DNA of 64,000 nucleotides, from assembly GCA_907165065.1 (NCBI GenBank), contig OU015541.1:11337001-11401000 (forward strand). Direction: 5' to 3'. Numbering within the stretch: position 1 is the first letter of the stretch; each line of letters starts with the position of its first letter. Source of the stretch: Caprimulgus europaeus. Its lineage: Eukaryota > Chordata > Aves > Caprimulgiformes > Caprimulgidae. The notes below the pieces were generated by a model, which was not told the DNA's origin, did no database searches, and saw only the letters and a list, made by a program, of their open reading frames with translations. Positions 12,756 through 23,570 of this stretch are shown here, in pieces. The translations under genes and the position numbers were made by a program.

Positions 12756-13136
12756 GATAGAGGGTCTACAGCATCCTGCACATGGTGTAGTCCCATGTTC
12801 CTGCCTTCATCCACCTCGTGTCTTTTTGCTCTTCTACCCCCACTTCTCTCTCATCTCCTGCATCACCCTCCCTATGTCAGACTGGGGTCCTGCTCCAACA
12901 AAGACTTCAAATCAAGGCAAAGTCTATGGCCCTCAAAAGTCTTCCCAGGCACAACACAGCGAACAGAAGAAAAGTGGAAAAATAGATGTAACATCAGCCT
13001 TGTCCTCTGGAAAGGGCCTTTGGGATGCTGAGTGGTAGGGAGGAGCAGACAGCAGTGATGCTCAGCACTTCAGGGAGTACCACAGGAGGAACAGTGGGAC
13101 CGACCCGTCTGCAGAGGAGCCAGGTAGCGGCACGGA

Positions 13137-13144
13137 TATATAAG
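13137..13144 (+). promoter_or_regulatory. Isolated TATA-box match
   Basis: TATATAAG preceded by a locally GC-richer stretch, about 8.8 kb upstream of the MAFB TATA box. The motif match is strong but there is no other support for a transcript starting here. Confidence 0.15.
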
Positions 13145-13310
13145 CCCAGAGAGGATTAGGGCTGAGTGTGCACTGACAGGGTCCTACAAACTCACCTAAG
13201 CTTAACAGCTGCTAAATAACATGACAAATCATGGGATTCAAACCAGAACAGTTCAACCTCCCTTTCGAGATCAATGAAGACGTGTGTCCTATCTGCGGCT
13301 CGCTCGGGCT

Positions 13311-13325
13311 CGCGCGCGCGCACAC
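13311..13325. repeat. (CG)n/(CA)n alternating purine-pyrimidine run
   Basis: CGCGCGCGCG followed by CACAC, 15 bp of strict alternation inside a small CpG cluster (13290-13330) in AT-rich surroundings. It is a potential Z-DNA segment. Confidence 0.8.
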
Positions 13326-14199
13326 CCCGTCTCTTTACATTTGCTGAAAGCTGCTATGGCCTGATTTTCAGAGGTGCTGAGTGCCTGCAACTCGTCATGA
13401 CAGGCTATATATCAAATCCATCACCTCTTGGGAAACTTGATTACCCTAGTGGAAACCCTCATTTCAAGCATTTAACTGGTTCCTACTGGTTTCAGCCAGT
13501 CAGCTATGTTTTGGAATGGATCACTCGATTTGGGCTGTACTAATCCTTCAGGAGAAATAAATCCAAGTCTGTGAAGAGTAGGGTAGGAATCTATGGAAAT
13601 GTCTAGAAAAGTATCAATTAAAAGGACAAAAAATATCTATTTTTAAAACACTGAACCAATAAAAATAACTCACACTTGGCTGGTTAGAGCTGTTCATCAG
13701 GTGACTTGCTGCTGAACAGATGTCTCCAGCTGGGAATTCTTGGATGAAATTCTCTAATTCTCTATCTCCTTCTTTTTTTTTTCCTTTTTTTTTTTTTTTT
13801 AATAAACCCATTATTAAAGAAGTATATTTTAGGTTTGGAACATGTGTTAATTCAAGCCAGAAAAAGAAAACCAAACAGAAACCACACATACATTGCCAAG
13901 AGAGAGGTTGCTGAGGTGTAATCACAGCTCTATGGGGTGAAGCTCTTTATCTGGATGTTTGAAAGATGAAAACACAGTTGTTAAAAGATCTGCAAATACA
14001 GAGTTAAGGTTGAACATAAACAGGGTACTCACACTGAAAGGAGGGAGAGTCTTAGAGAAGGCTGTCCTGGAGACTTTAATCTGTTTTTTCACAATGCTCA
14101 GAAAATGTATAAAATAGTAGTTAACTGTGTATGTACATGGTGATTAGATCACAGCAATTAGAGAAAGATTTTTTTTCCTATTTTTTTAGTCACAGTTAG

Positions 14200-14204
<5 letters not shown>
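13326..14204. other. Gene-free unique sequence with poly-T tract
   Basis: Contains a pyrimidine/poly-T tract at about 13767-13800. It may be the A-tail of an old retroposon on the minus strand, but no element body was recognised. No gene was found. Confidence 0.5.

Positions 14205-14236
<32 letters not shown>
14205..14236. repeat. (TA)16 dinucleotide microsatellite
   Basis: Uninterrupted TA alternation of 32 bp. It is likely to be length-variable. Confidence 0.95.
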
Positions 14237-14240
<4 letters not shown>

Positions 14241-16990
14241 TAATTCATACCTGTATTACTGCTTAGCCAAAGAAACTGGCTGTAAGAGATAAGAGAGCTA
14301 ACTGAATCTAATGTAGCACAGGTATATACTGATTGCTGCAGGAGCTGTTTCTTTTCTACCTTACAGGGTATGTGCTGGAAATTTTGGTGTGCATTTTATC
14401 TCCACTGTCATATGAGGAATTGATCCCACCAGAGGAAAACAAGCAGAAATTATCTCATTTGGTATAACAAATCTGAAGTGCCCCATAGAGTTGCCATTAA
14501 AACAGATAGATAAATAAAACAACCTCCAAGCTCCTCTGACCACCTCCTGTTCCACAGCAGCCTCACTCGCCTCGCACTGCCCTTCTCCTTGCTGCATTTT
14601 TCTGTGAGTCCTCTCTCCAGCCCAGGAGATGTGGTCACTATTTATGGGATCTCACAATGACCCATATAGCAACTGCCCAGGTTGGCTGGAGAACATTTAG
14701 CCTGGGACACACTGGGTGGGAATTTGTAGCACTGCTATGCTGCTGGCTCTTCTGCACAAATTAATTTAACCATTCTGCAGGGAAGCTCTGGAAGCAAAGA
14801 AACAGTTCCAGGGAAGGTGCAGCTTGTCCTAGGGACAGCAATCAGCTTCGTGAGCCCTCCCTGTGTCCTGGCCAAGTCATGTTTGATCTGCTCCCCTCAG
14901 ACCCTCCACAGGATCCTCATAACAGCCAATGATGGGAAACATCTACAGCTTTTCTAAGGCCTGGAGGTCTGGTGATATTTAAGCTGGGAGGTGTTCACAA
15001 CACGCAGAAAGACAGACACACACATGCTAAAGTGCAGTTTTATTTCCCAAAGAGAAAATGACAAGTTGCACTATGAGCCAATATTTTGTTTAAGCATAAT
15101 TTACACTCTGAGAGTGAGTGTAACAGCATCTGGTCTGGGGCTATTCAGGGCTGTGGATCTGTTTATATGTAAAAGAAACAAAGATCAGGGCCTTTCTCCT
15201 TCCCCTGTCTGGGTAACAGCTAAGTGCGTGCTCCTCAGACTAGCAAGGAGAGCAAACAAAACATTTCCCTCAAATTATTTATTCCCTTTCTTTGTCTTTC
15301 TTCTTTTCCCTTCTCATGTTTAGAACATAAAAATGTTTGAGGAGGAAGGTGGGGGTTTGCAGAAGCCACCTTTTTTTCCAGTTCAGCTCATCTTTATTCA
15401 CAGAAGGACTTCAATTTCACTGAATAACAGCTTTCTGCTAAATACTTCCTCACTTTTCTTCTGCACCTGGATCTATAGGGAGAGGCTAGCGTAGGAAGAT
15501 AGCTGCATTTCCTTGGGCTAATAGAGAGCTTCATTCCCAAAGGGCACAATAAACCTGATCCTTCCTCTTCTGATCAACAAGAGCACAGAAGCTGCAAACC
15601 TGACCAGTACATCAAAAAGGAGCTTGAAAAATACTTTGAGCAAAAAATGCTAACGGTGCATCCTCCTCTTATAACTGCACTGATATTAAATCAGGAAACA
15701 GTACAGAACAACCACAAACACATATATACAGGGGCTGTCAAAACAGAAACAAAACAAAATCCCTAATGGGGGCTAAAGGTGCAAAGAGCAAAAAGAAGAA
15801 TATACAGTATAGGCTTTATGATTATATTTAAATCCTTATGCAGCAAATGCTGGAAAGGGAATTCCAAAGATTTCCTATATATAAGCAGTTTTTTTGATCC
15901 AGGACTTTGTGCAATGAAAAGGAATTACAAATCAGTCTGAATGAAAGGCTACGGGTCCCAGTGGGTGTCAGAGCCTGCCTACGGGGACTCTGGGGCTGTA
16001 ACCACAGCCCCCTGAGCCTGCCAGGGCCAAGGGACATTCTGGGCTCTGCTCTGAGTCACCTTCTGCTGCTGTGGCCATCGAACCTGCAACAACACTGGTC
16101 TTTCTGAAAGGATGCTCGTGTGGTCCTGGGTTTCCTCAAGCACAACTGAGGCCAGATCTGCCTTCCCTCCTTATTGACCGTCTAAAGAACCGATCATCAA
16201 GAAATTTTCCCATTGAGCCCCGTGGAATAACAGGCAACAGGCTGTGGCCAGAATGGGATGCTGACCTTTTCAGGAAGATCTCCTGGCTGCTAATAACTTT
16301 GTGACATTGGGCATAGGTCCAGGGCACTTTCCCTGTCTCCCTGACATCTCCCTTTACCATATCCCTTCCAGGGAAACTAGAAACCCTTGGAAAGATCACT
16401 TTTCCCACACAGACATCTGTGCAGTACCTCTGTATTCAGAAAAGAAGCAGATAAGCAGGAGAGAATTTTTTTCTAGTAAGATGTGGTCCAAGTTCTGAAG
16501 TGTCTGAAATCCCTTTGAATGACATGAAATGCCATTGCAAGATGTGACTGCAGTAATTAGAGTTCTTCAGCTTCTACTGGCTACTTCAGTCCCAAAAGGC
16601 GACTTCTGATCACTCAGAAAGGTTTTGGTGCTGCTTATTAGCTAAATGCTCCTAAAGGGGCTCAGATAATGAATTTAACATGCCAGGGTTCAAGTGGGAA
16701 GCAGGACTCAGCCAAGCACAGGAGGAAAGCTGACCCTAGCAAGGCTTGACAGAGGATTTTGATTTTATGTGTTTCTACTAGAAACAATTTTTACCATGGT
16801 GGCAAGGGGAATTGTGACAAGAGCGTGTATTTGAGAGGGGGCTGTGGTGGGACTGCAGAGTTTGGAAGTGATGGGAAAGAGAAAAATTCTCTAGAGAACA
16901 AGTTCGGATCCACTCATTTATGCTATGATGGGGCTAAGGCTGAAAGAAATAACTAGAAGGAGAATGTTTCTGCTCTCTGTTTGCCTCCCT
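14237..16990. other. Gene-free unique sequence
   Basis: No supported gene or RNA. ORFs are short and mutually overlapping. GC content starts to rise only at about 16990. Confidence 0.55.
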
Positions 16991-19160
16991 GTCCTGGTGG
17001 GACATTACAGAAGAGAGTGAAATGTTACCTTTTCGTCTCGAAGACCCAACCCTTCCCCTCCCCAGGGTGCAGCGAGACCCCGCGCACACTGCAGAGGGGG
17101 TCACTGAAGAGTTGTCCACCTTTCTCTGCAAGAGAGGAGGTACGCACCCCCTCTCCAGACCCCCCCACCAGACCCTCCGGGGCCGCCCATCCGCCCAGCA
17201 GCGGGAGGCACTGGGGGGCGTCACTACCCCCTCCAAAAAAACCCCCAACCCCATCCACTCCCCGGCTCCTGCATCCACCACCCTCGCAGGGACGCGGAGC
17301 CTGGCCTGGGCATCACCCGCAGCGTGCGCTGGCGCGGTGCCCCGCGGATTTCAGACCCCCACCCTGGGATTTTCCCTCCACACACCCTCCAGGAGCCGCT
17401 GAGCCCCATACCCTCGTCCGCACCAGCTTCCTCGAGCCGGGACCCGCGCTCAGCGCCGGTTGCAGCAGGGAATGCCCGGCGGGGGGGGCTCGGGGACGGG
17501 CAGCGCTCCGGCGGGAGCAGCCACAGGCGCGTCACCCCCGCCGCCCCCCTGCGCGGGGTGCAGCTCCGCACCCAGACCCCCCCTCCCTCCCCGTTAATTA
17601 CATGTAGGGGGGGTCAAATCAACCCCCTAAATTCGCCGTCCCGTAGCAATACCCCTCCGGGTGCACTTATTCTGCAAGACTCCCTTCCCCCCCCGCCTTG
17701 AAAGAACAAACCCCAAACCCGCCGCCGGCACATACTGACCCCCCTCCGCTCCCCCCCGCCACCAAGTGGGGATTTAATGCTGGACGCTGCGAAGCCTCGG
17801 GGAAGAAAAATACCCCCACCAAACCAAACCTACCCTTCTGAAGTGTTGCTCCACTCCCTGGTCACAGATCCACCTGTGAAAGCGTGTCTAAAGTTAGTAC
17901 TGGGATTTGTCCCGCTCTTAACTGGTTCAGGCTAAAATCTGAAGAGATCCCAGTTAACCCAGGAGGGTACAATAGCTTATTTAATACCGCAAAGCTGCTG
18001 TGCAGACTTTGTCCAAAGAATGTTGCACGTTTGACTTTGACAATCCCCGCAGAAAAGAGAGAGCGAGCGGGAGAAAACAAAGCCTGATGATTACCAGGAG
18101 TAATTTAATCCTAAATTCGTGGGCCATTCCCATCAGCCCGAACAAGCAAACATCAACACTTTTCTTTCTCATGCACATGTATCTGCGATAGATGATTAAC
18201 CAGGTCCCTCTCTGCTTACAGAGGGGGAAAAAAAAAAAGAAAAAAAGAAAAAAAAAATCCTGACAAACAGCACGGTGTCTGCTTGCAGTTTGGGAAATTA
18301 AAAATGGAGCGAGGGGAGGTAAGAATTAGGCAAGTGATGCTCTTTGCCTCCATCAGTGCCGGCTGCCAGCCACGGGTGATTTCGGTTTGAGTGTCTGTTA
18401 ATAAAACTCCCATTTTAGACAATATACCCCACTAATGTTATGGGGTGAAAAAGCTGATTCTGGGGGAAAAGTAGCATCAGCTCCCAAAAACGAGGAGGGC
18501 TTCTCAGAGAACCAGTAGCGTGGAAAATACATATATAACAGTTGTCTAATTTTTTATCAGTTACCTAGACCGGCTATTTCTAAGAATCGGGGATATTGGG
18601 ATGCCACCGTAACACAATTCCCTTTCTAAATGTCACCTCCTCGATCCAGGCAGAAGCCCTACCAAACCGAACACCTATAGCTATCTATATGCTCCAGTTT
18701 TAAGAGCAAGTTTCCCAATTTCAGTGGCTCAAGGACCGCACTGCCCTGCCCTGGGCTGACACACCGGATGGAGCTGATCTGAAATGACACTATCATTTTC
18801 TTTGAACTCTTCCCGATTTTGGCCAGGAGTTTGCGAAAGGGAGGGGGGAGACGAGGCAGAGCGGGAAGGAGTCATCCTTTACTCGAAACTAACCTTCAAA
18901 AAACGGATCTTAAAAAATAGAAAGCACACATACACACACATACACACAAAAAAAATTAAAGCCGCTCGGTTAGCAGCTTTCGGGTGTAGGGAGAAGGACG
19001 AAATTAAACAGAAATTGCTCGGAAGGCTTTTTTTGGGGGGCAGATGAGCTGTGCCCCTGCGCACAGCACCGCGACCGCACGGCCCCGCGGAAGGGAAACT
19101 CCTCCCGGGCTGCTCAGACCAGCAATCTTCTTCTCCTGCTCCAGCAGCATTATTTCTTCC

Positions 19161-19191
19161 CCGATCTTTATTAAAAAAAAAAAAAGATCGG
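19161..19191. repeat. 9-bp inverted repeat around an A-rich loop
   Basis: CCGATCTTT (19161-19169) and AAAGATCGG (19183-19191) are exact reverse complements flanking a 13-nt A-rich loop. No terminator-like meaning is expected in a vertebrate; function unknown. Confidence 0.75.
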
Positions 19192-21658
19192 ACAGAGGAA
19201 CATCCCCCCTCACGTATAGATCCCAGCGAGAATAACCTTCGGTGGCAGAATTAAAAGCTTTACAATAAACAAAACTGGCCTTTAACGGGAGATTCGGGGC
19301 ACAAAGCGGTTCTTACTTGAGCGAGCAGCAAGTTTTGTGGGATGTATTTGGTAGAGAGGAGCGAGGGATGGAAGAGCAAAGAAAAGGACCCCGAAAGTGC
19401 CTCGAAATTTTATGACGATGAGGACGGAGGAACAAAACCAATCTGTAATTTAAAAGATTAAGAGCGGGGACAGAGAGTGGATGGACAGGGAGATAATCAG
19501 ATCAATGCTTCCACCGCCTTTCAGTAGCTCCACCTTGTGAATATACCTCAGTAATTATCTGAGGAAAAAGTATTATCCAGCTAATGGCATATTTTGCAGG
19601 GCTGCATCCGAGCTTCTCCAGCGCTCGCCAGGGTCCCCTTTCCCTCACTAGCAACGATAACGTTTAACGTGCAGGTAAAAATAAAGCTCTCCCCGAGCAG
19701 CTTTCAGGACTTCAGCAACAATAATAACGGCGACAGACCAGCACGGGAGGCTCCCGGCTCTCCCCGAGTCCCCGGGGGACCGCCGGGCTCCTGTCCCGAT
19801 CTGCTTGGCCAGGGCAGCTGCGACCCCCCGCCTGGCTCCCCTCGCCCGGTCCCTGCCCCTCCGCGGAGGGCACCGCGCATCGCGGACCTCTCCGCCTCTC
19901 CGTGCCTCGGGGCTGCTCGTTAACAGCAAAAAAACCCCGGCGATTTCCCAAATCTGGCACTGATGGGAAACCAGGAGCGCGGTGCCGTGCGGACCCCAGA
20001 CCCTCAGCATGGCCGGGGACGTGGGGGTGTCCACACGTGTCCTCCCACCCACGCGTTTGGAGCAGGGTACCCTGCGAAGGGAGGTCTGCGTGCTCCCCGG
20101 AGCGCAGTCCCGCTTCAGCTGGGATCGGGCTGCGGGGGGACTCGCTCAGTCCCCGGAACAAGGCGTGGGGAGCACCGGAGCTGACCCATCGCAGGAGCTA
20201 TCACTGGAAGTTGTGTCCCCTCCAAATGTCGTGGGGAAAAACTCAAACGAGGCATTGCCACACAAAATTAAGCCCCGGAGAGTCTGTACTGTGAAGGGGG
20301 ATTTCACGCAACTCCCCCTCCCTGGTTCCCACCTCCTCCCTTCAGCCCGCTGCCGGAGGGACCCCCGGGTTGTTTTTTCTTTTGTGGGTTTAGTTTTGGG
20401 GTTTTTTTGGTTTGGGTTTTTTTTTTTTTTGAGGGGACTTTGCGCGACTTTTGCCTCCTCAGTTCCCTGCTCGGCCGCGGCTGGCTCCGCGGAGATGTGG
20501 AGCATCGGGACAAGCGGGGCCGGGCTGCGGACATCGCCCCAGGCATGGCCCTCAGGTCTGGCACGGAGGGACCGGTGAAGGGTGTGGTGGGGGATATCCA
20601 CTTGGGGACTTTCTCAGTGTTGTCCCAGCTCCAGAAAGGTGGTCCTCTCCTAATTAATTTCTGAAAAACAGGCAGATCTCGAACTTTTCTTGTTCTTTTG
20701 GTTAAATATATTGGGGGGAGGGGAGGGAATATGGGAGATGCTGAGGTTCAGGGGCTCCGGAGCGGATCCAGAGCGGCCGGGCCGGTACCGCGGGAGCTCC
20801 ATTCCCTCTCCCGGTTCCACTCGGCTCCGCTCCCGCGTCGTTGTGCTCCGCTCCTGCCCGCCCGTTCCCCTTTTTTTCCGGGTGTTTTTTCCCCGTGAAA
20901 AGCAGCTGCTATTCTCCAAAGGGACACTTGGGGTCGTACTTTCTGTCTGTTTGAGCGTAAAAACAGTGTAAAAAGAAGCCCTAATCTCCCTTAATCGTTA
21001 CAAAATGTTAGAAAAAAAAAATCCTGTTACCGGACCAAAAAAAAAAAAAAAAGAAACTGAAAAATCTTACAAGCCGAATACTCCTTTGCATGCAGTCACT
21101 CACTCAGGGAACAGCAGAAGAAAGCAAACGCGGTCCCCTCAGAACTGAAATGTAATTATATTTTCTCCCTTCTCTCCCTAATATTTGCAATTGTCTGTGT
21201 CAATGCCTTTGCTTTACTTTAGGGAGAGATGGGCTTCCTGTAACCGGGAGGATTTCCCCGGTTGTATAAGGGGAGCTGACAGCCTTGCCGAGCCGGTGCT
21301 TCCCTCTCCCGCGGGTCCCAGCGCATCCCCCTCAGCACCACCCGCAGCCCCGGCGCTCGTTCCCCGACCGGACCCGCTGCGCGTTCGTGTCAGTTTGTTG
21401 TTTGGTTTTTTTTTTTCCCCTCAGTACCTTCACATCGGGGACCCGTACATAAAGTTGGAAGGGGCGATGCGTGTGCGTGTGCTGGGGGGTGAAGCTGACT
21501 GCCTTGAAATTTGCTACGGGCTGGCAGCGAGTTAAAAAAAAAAAAGGGACTTTGTGCTATTTAGAACAAAGGGACGGGCAGGATGTCCCTGAGCTCTCCT
21601 CCTTTGTGGATTGCAGGAGCCGAAAAGCGCGGGGGGTGAGTGTCTGTATGTGTGTTGG

Positions 21659-21688
21659 AAATAAATAAATAAATGAATGAATAAATGA
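21659..21688. repeat. (AAAT)/(GAAT) tetranucleotide run
   Basis: About 30 bp of AAAT/GAAT repeats in otherwise GC-rich sequence, some 270 bp upstream of the MAFB TATA box. Being AT-rich and stiff, it could disfavour nucleosomes, but this is speculative. Confidence 0.85.
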
Positions 21689-21785
21689 AGGGAAGCGGAG
21701 GCACGGTGCGGGAGCGGGGAGAGCAGGCAGGGAACACCCGGAGGAGCGGGGCTGGGAGCGGCGGTCGCTCAGCTGGCGCTGCGGA

Positions 21786-21990
21786 GCTGTCACGGCGCGG
21801 ACCGCCCCCGCCACCGCCCCCACCGCCACCGCCCGGCCCCGCCGCCCGGCCCGGCCCCTCCGCCCGCCCGGCCTGGCCCGGCCCCGCCGCTGCGCTGCCA
21901 TTGGCGCTGCCGCCGCCGGCCCCGGCCCCCGCCGCGCTTTCGGCGGGCACGGCCGTATAAGAAGCCAAGGGGGGCTGCGCTGCGAACCAC
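21786..21990 (+). promoter_or_regulatory. MAFB: MAFB core promoter
   Basis: A C-rich cluster at about 21803-21890 contains several CCGCCC/CCCCGCC GC-box (Sp/KLF) matches. An inverted CCAAT box (ATTGG, 21900-21904) is followed by a TATA box (TATAAG, 21956-21961). The spacing is canonical: a start site about 30 bp after TATA falls at roughly 21985-21990, placing the CCAAT box near -85. The start site itself is inferred, not seen. The combination of CpG island and TATA box fits a highly inducible, tissue-restricted regulator. Confidence 0.8.
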
Positions 21991-22629
21991 AGCTGCACAC
22001 CGAGCGCTGGAGCCGGCAGCTACAGCCCAGAGCTGGGTTCTGCTCGTCCCCCCTCTCCTCTTTTTTTTTTTTTTTTTTTTTTTTGTCCTCCTCCTTCCTC
22101 CCCCTCTTCCCTCCCCTTCCCCTCCGAAACCTCCCGTTCGCTGCCCCGCCGCCGCCGGCACATAGCCAGCGCGCTGCCCCGGCCGCCTGCTCGGACTGGA
22201 AAGTTGCGGCGGATCCCGGGGCTCGGCTACCGCGGGGAGAAAGCTCCGGACTTACAAAACCCAGACGGGAGCACGGGCCAGACGTTTTTGCAGCGTTCTT
22301 CTTCTTCCTGCACAGCCCCGAAGGCAGCATCTTTGTTTTGGTTGGCTTTTGCCCTTCCTGCTCCTGCTCCTCTCTCCTCGCAAGCTCCGGGAGCTGCCGC
22401 AGCCCGTGGTGCGCTGCAGAGGCCGGTACCGACAGGCAGGAGACACTCGGGCGGCCCCGGGTGCCGGCTCGTCCTTGGCTTTGTTGCTCCGGAGTGAAGA
22501 AGCTCCAGGAGGCGGCGGTGGAGGGGGAGCAGAGGAGCGAGGAAGCGAAGCCAAAGTTGGTGCGGAGTGCGGGAGCGCGGCCAGCCCTCTGCCAGGCTGC
22601 GCGCTGGAGTGAGGAGCCGCGAGACAGCG
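21987..22629 (+). other. MAFB: MAFB 5' untranslated region (start approximate)
   Basis: About 640 nt between the inferred start site and the MAFB ATG. I find no ATG in any frame on the + strand over this interval, so no upstream AUG ORF exists. An in-frame TGA at 22495-22497 closes the MAFB frame upstream and supports the ATG at 22630 as start. Very GC-rich apart from the pyrimidine tract at 22047-22125. No obvious intron is needed to join promoter and CDS. Confidence 0.7.
22047..22125 (+). repeat. Polypyrimidine tract with T24 run in the MAFB leader
   Basis: Seventy-nine nucleotides with a single purine (G22085), including 24 consecutive T at 22061-22084 followed by CT-rich sequence. It would be a long poly-U/CU element near the 5' end of the mRNA. 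Poly-pyrimidine-binding proteins are candidate ligands; the exact T count may be affected by sequencing slippage. Confidence 0.9.
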
Positions 22630-23568
22630 ATGGCCGGAGAGCTCAGCATCGGAGCCGAGCTGCCCACTAGCCCCCTGGCCATGGAGTATGTCAACGACTT
22701 CGACCTGATGAAGTTCGACGTGAAGAAGGAGCCTCTGGGCAGGAACGACCGCTCGGGCAGGCACTGCACCCGCCTGCAGCCTGCCGGCTCTGTCTCCTCC
22801 ACCCCCATCAGCACCCCCTGCAGCTCCGTGCCCTCCTCTCCCAGCTTCAGCCCCACCGAGCAGAAGACCCATTTGGAGGACCTCTACTGGATGGCCAACA
22901 ACTACCAGCAGATGAACCCTGAGGCACTGAACCTCACCCCAGAGGACGCTGTTGAAGCCCTCATTGGGTCCCATCAGGTGTCCCAGCAGCTGCAAGGCTT
23001 TGAGAGCTTCCGAGCCCACCACCACCACCATCATCACCACCATCACCAACACCACCACCAGTACCCCACCGTCACTCATGAAGACCTGGCCGGCAGCGGG
23101 CACCCTCACCACCACCACCATCATCACCACCAGGCCTCTCCCACTCCCTCCACCTCCTCCAGCTCCTCCCAGCAGCTCCAGAACTCGCACCAGCAGCATC
23201 CCCCCTCCAGCAGCGTGGAGGACCGGTTTTCAGATGACCAGCTGGTCTCCATGTCCGTGAGGGAGCTCAACAGGCATCTCCGAGGCTTCACCAAAGACGA
23301 GGTGATCCGCCTCAAGCAGAAGAGGAGGACCTTGAAGAACAGGGGCTATGCCCAGTCCTGCAGGTATAAACGTGTCCAGCAGAAACATCACCTGGAGAAT
23401 GAAAAGACCCAGCTCATTCAGCAGGTGGAACAGCTCAAGCAAGAAGTGACCCGGCTCGCCAGAGAGAGAGATGCCTACAAGCTCAAGTGTGAGAAACTTG
23501 CCAGCAATGGCTTCAGAGAGGCCGGCTCCACCAGTGACAACCCGTCTTCCCCCGAGTTCTTCATGTGA
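22630..23568 (+). CDS. MAFB: Transcription factor MafB (large Maf bZIP protein)
   Basis: Encodes 312 residues in a single exon. MafB binds Maf-recognition elements (TGCTGAC half-sites) as homodimer or with other bZIP factors, acting in the nucleus in macrophage, hindbrain, neural-crest, kidney and islet differentiation. Visible layout: N-terminal Ser/Thr/Pro-rich activation region; Maf_N segment about 79-113; His tracts at 130-143 (interrupted by one Gln) and 160-167; Ser/Gln-rich linker 169-195; extended homology region about 198-224; basic region about 226-250 with N237-R-G-Y-A-Q-S-C-R245, where Tyr240 is the Maf hallmark; zipper heptads L255, L262, L269, L276, Y283, L290. A four-spaced GSK3-type series S54, T58, T62, S66, S70 and sumoylation motifs at K32 and K286 are present. 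Human MafB is slightly longer (323), differing mainly in the His/linker region. ATG context GCGATGG is strong; an in-frame stop lies upstream. The His tracts and lack of Ala/Gly tracts exclude c-MAF. The protein ends Phe-Phe-Met, whereas mammalian MafB ends in Leu. Confidence 0.98.
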   Translation: MAGELSIGAELPTSPLAMEYVNDFDLMKFDVKKEPLGRNDRSGRHCTRLQPAGSVSSTPISTPCSSVPSSPSFSPTEQKTHLEDLYWMANNYQQMNPEALNLTPEDAVEALIGSHQVSQQLQGFESFRAHHHHHHHHHHQHHHQYPTVTHEDLAGSGHPHHHHHHHHQASPTPSTSSSSSQQLQNSHQQHPPSSSVEDRFSDDQLVSMSVRELNRHLRGFTKDEVIRLKQKRRTLKNRGYAQSCRYKRVQQKHHLENEKTQLIQQVEQLKQEVTRLARERDAYKLKCEKLASNGFREAGSTSDNPSSPEFFM

Positions 23569-23570
23569 GT
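23565..23570 (+). promoter_or_regulatory. MAFB: Consensus 5' splice-donor sequence overlapping the MAFB stop codon
   Basis: CAT|GTGAGT matches all six intronic donor positions (GTRAGT); the exonic -1 base is T rather than G. The TGA stop (23566-23568) is contained in it. A branch-point-like TTGAT (A at 23733), T11 (23748-23758) and GCAG with AG at 23761-23762 follow. Splicing here would remove the stop. Whether it is used is unknown. Confidence 0.3.

Larger units (their letters stand above)
16991..21785. other. CpG-rich upstream domain of MAFB
   Basis: GC- and CpG-dense blocks (about 17040-17740, 19040-20180, 20440-20920, 21230-21400) alternate with AT-richer stretches (about 17800-18700, 19250-19560, 21000-21180) that look like embedded conserved elements. 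Long ORFs such as that at 16981-17607 are explained by low stop-codon frequency in GC-rich sequence; they are Pro/Arg/Ala-rich without any domain. Homopolymer runs occur at 18226-18258 (A-rich), 20418-20430 (T) and 21035-21052 (A). CpG-rich sequence spread over several kb around a developmental regulator is typical of Polycomb-associated, unmethylated domains. Confidence 0.6.

Noticed and set aside
16981-17607. 208-codon Pro-rich ORF upstream of MAFB
   Set aside because: Composition-driven; overlapping frames on both strands are equally open and no family resemblance is seen.
20046-20054. KROX20/EGR-like site (CACCCACGC)
   Set aside because: One mismatch to the 9-bp consensus in a GC-rich domain where such words are expected by chance.
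21557-22330. 257-codon minus-strand ORF across the MAFB promoter
   Set aside because: Includes poly-Lys from the T24 run and Arg/Gly-rich translation of the GC boxes; no coding signature.
22567-22629. N-terminal extension of MAFB by 21 codons
   Set aside because: It would start at GTG; the first ATG is at 22630 with strong context and matches the known MafB N-terminus.
22252-23199. 315-codon minus-strand ORF opposite MAFB
   Set aside because: Antisense shadow of GC-rich coding sequence; Val/Met/Gly-rich translation of antisense His codons and no domain.
22630-23568. Assignment as c-MAF or MAFA
   Set aside because: No long Ala/Gly tracts as in c-MAF; N-terminus, Maf_N and zipper sequence follow MafB closely. 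The Phe-Phe-Met end alone is c-MAF-like but does not outweigh the rest.
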